Part shown: positions 6,436 through 7,715 of the stretch, one piece after another
Numbering within the stretch: the first letter of the stretch is position 1
How the letters are laid out: each line of letters starts with the position of its first letter
NCBI GenBank assembly: GCA_001915575.1
Contig: MNQT01000007.1
Coordinates: forward strand, 913-8,627
DNA length: 7,715 nucleotides
Source of the DNA: Bacteroides sp. CAG:1060_57_27
Lineage (GTDB): Bacteria; Bacteroidota; Bacteroidia; Bacteroidales; UBA932
Direction: 5' to 3'
The notes under the pieces: generated by a model
Seen by the model: the letters and a program-made list of their open reading frames with translations, nothing else
The model's database searches: none
Told to the model about the DNA's origin: nothing
Program-made: the position numbers and the translations under genes

Positions 6436-7715
6436 TTATAATTTGGGTTTCAGTACTATGTACGGCACGATCATCTCCTCCATCGAGATGCCGCCGTGCT
6501 GGAACGTATTGCGATAATATCGTATGAATCGGTTCGCATCGTTGTTGTAGACCAGAAAATCGGTGTTGTAGGCGAAGATGTAGCTCGACGAGAGATTTAT
6601 GCGCGGGAGCTGTATATCCTCCGGCCGCAGCACCTCGTACACCTCGCGCGAATTGTACTGCAGGTTGCGCCCCGTCTTGTAGCGCAGGTTGGGCGAGGTC
6701 TCGCGGTCACCCGTCACCTTAACCGGATTGTCCACACGTATCGTACCGTGGTCCGAGGTTATGATCACCGTATGGCCGCGCTCCGACAGCAGCTTCAACA
6801 GCACGAACAGATCCGAATGCTCGAACCACGAGCGCGTCAGCGACCTGAACGACGCCTCGTCCTCGGTCAACTCGCGGATGATGTCGGTCTCGGTACGCGC
6901 ATGCGACAATATGTCCAGAAAGTTATATACGATAACAGAGAAATCGGCATCGTAGATGCGCTGTATGTTGTCGATGAGTTTGCGCCCCGCCTCCGGACGC
7001 ACCAGTTTGTCGAAGGTCCAGCGCCACCGTTTGCCACATGATGTCAGTTGACGCGAAAGGAACTCCTCCTCGTATTGGTTCTTGCCGCCCTCCTCGTTGT
7101 CGTTGAGCCACTTGTTGGGCATGAGTTTGTCGATGGCAAGGGGCATCAGGCCCGCAAAGATCGCATTGCGCGCATATTGCGTGGCCGTAGGCAGGATCGC
7201 ACAGTAGAAGTCGTCGACCTCAACATCGTAATACCCCCTCAGCAGCGAACTGATCGACCGCCACTGGTCGTAACGGAAATTGTCGATCAGAAGCAGCGTC
7301 GTACGGCCGTGAGACTCCACGTCGGGAAGGATCTTCTTGCGCTGATCCAGTTGTAGTAGTTGCGGCGCACGAACTTGCAGAACTCCTGATTGGCCTCGCT
7401 CTTCTGATATACGAGCACCTCCTTGATACTCTGGTCCATCGAGTCCGAGAGGTCGATCTCCCACCCCGTGATCTTGCGGTAGAGCGTGCACCATGCCCCG
7501 AATGACGAGGCCATCTGGCACATGTTCGATATGCGCCCGAACTCGGCACGGTAGTCGGCCGTAGTCTGCTCGGTCACCAGCTGCTGCGAATGCACGCACT
7601 TCTTGATCGAGAGCAGCACCTGATTGGGGTTGACGGGCTTGATTATGTAGTCGGCGATCTTCGATCCGATCGCCTTGTCCATGATGTTCTCCTCCTCGCT
7701 CTTGGTCACCATGAT
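6436..7715 (-). CDS. porX: PorX-like response regulator with PglZ phosphatase domain, partial and frameshifted
   Basis: A two-component response regulator whose output is an alkaline-phosphatase-superfamily (PglZ) domain. In Porphyromonas gingivalis PorX acts with PorY and SigP to control type IX secretion genes, and its PglZ domain hydrolyses oligonucleotides; the same role here is inference. The 5' end is outside the window. What remains begins late in the receiver domain, at VTKSEEEN, with the conserved Lys of IIKPVNPNQ. A helical linker follows, then the PglZ domain with all expected metal and catalytic residues: Asp in LLIDNFRYDQW, the Thr nucleophile in LPTATQYARNA, Asp and His in DILSHART, Asp-His in TSDHGT, and His in FQHGGISMEE. 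The gene ends normally (IVLKPKL, stop at 6436). The frame breaks near 7335-7346: 7347-7715 encodes the receiver and linker, and 6436 to about 7345 the phosphatase. About 425 residues are visible; the family is usually somewhat above 500. Confidence 0.9.
   Translation of the reverse strand, partial: HGDQERGGEHHGQGDRIEDRRLHNQARQPQSGAALDQEVRAFAAAGDRADYGRLPCRVRAHIEHVPDGLVIRGMVHALPQDHGVGDRPLGLDGPEYQGGARISEERGQSGVLQVRAPQLLQLDQRKKILPDVESHGRTTLLLIDNFRYDQWRSISSLLRGYYDVEVDDFYCAILPTATQYARNAIFAGLMPLAIDKLMPNKWLNDNEEGGKNQYEEEFLSRQLTSCGKRWRWTFDKLVRPEAGRKLIDNIQRIYDADFSVIVYNFLDILSHARTETDIIRELTEDEASFRSLTRSWFEHSDLFVLLKLLSERGHTVIITSDHGTIRVDNPVKVTGDRETSPNLRYKTGRNLQYNSREVYEVLRPEDIQLPRINLSSSYIFAYNTDFLVYNNDANRFIRYYRNTFQHGGISMEEMIVPYIVLKPKL
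7335..7346 (-). other. frameshift site in porX
   Basis: On the minus strand the linker reads FVRRNYYNWI and then loses frame. The downstream frame enters at QRKKILPDVESHG and continues cleanly into the phosphatase domain. The net change is one base missing, modulo 3. From memory of PorX relatives, roughly a dozen residues, often containing an MSHTLF-like stretch, lie between these two segments. A deletion of about 35-40 bases is therefore as possible as a single-base loss. Confidence 0.75.

Noticed and set aside
1..7715. CRISPR array, insertion sequence, tRNA or rRNA
   Set aside because: No regularly spaced repeats, no transposase or terminal inverted repeats, and no RNA gene fold was noticed on either strand.

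Overview
The window looks like chromosomal DNA of a gut-type Bacteroidales. The evidence is a PorX-type response regulator/PglZ phosphatase, a large Bacteroidetes-style secreted GH2 glycosidase, Bacteroidetes promoters (TTTG / TAnnTTTG) at plausible places, and GC-rich coding DNA. An Alistipes/Rikenellaceae-like genome fits the base composition, but this is inference and was not tested.

Layout. Bases 1-300 are strongly AT-rich, with no convincing gene and weak signs of a promoter firing leftward out of the window. Bases 300-690 become GC-richer but still hold no convincing gene. A Bacteroidetes promoter (692-723) precedes a secreted GH2 glycosidase on + (756-3616). A perfect 19-bp hairpin (3626-3669) lies between its stop and the stop of the convergent minus-strand dsbD (3685-5675), a transmembrane thiol:disulfide interchange protein. 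dsbD has its own very good promoter (5789-5758). A 328-base gap follows, then tsaE (6004-6420, minus). tsaE sits 15 bases downstream of porX (6436 to beyond 7715, minus), which runs off the right edge; porX-tsaE looks like one transcription unit.

How the genes relate. GH2 acts on glycans outside the cytoplasm. DsbD passes electrons across the inner membrane to periplasmic partners. TsaE belongs to universal tRNA t6A synthesis. PorX is a signalling phosphatase linked in related species to type IX secretion control. Only porX-tsaE look co-transcribed; no shared pathway is evident for all four.

The main oddity is that three of the four genes are broken by frameshifts while the protein sequence on both sides is well conserved and the catalytic residues are intact. 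All three have the same net sense (one base missing, modulo 3). Within GH2 the lesions cluster around G/C and T homopolymers. The simplest reading is base-dropping errors in the sequence or assembly rather than three independent pseudogenes, though this cannot be settled from the window alone. I found no credible new biological system, mobile element, CRISPR array or RNA gene.
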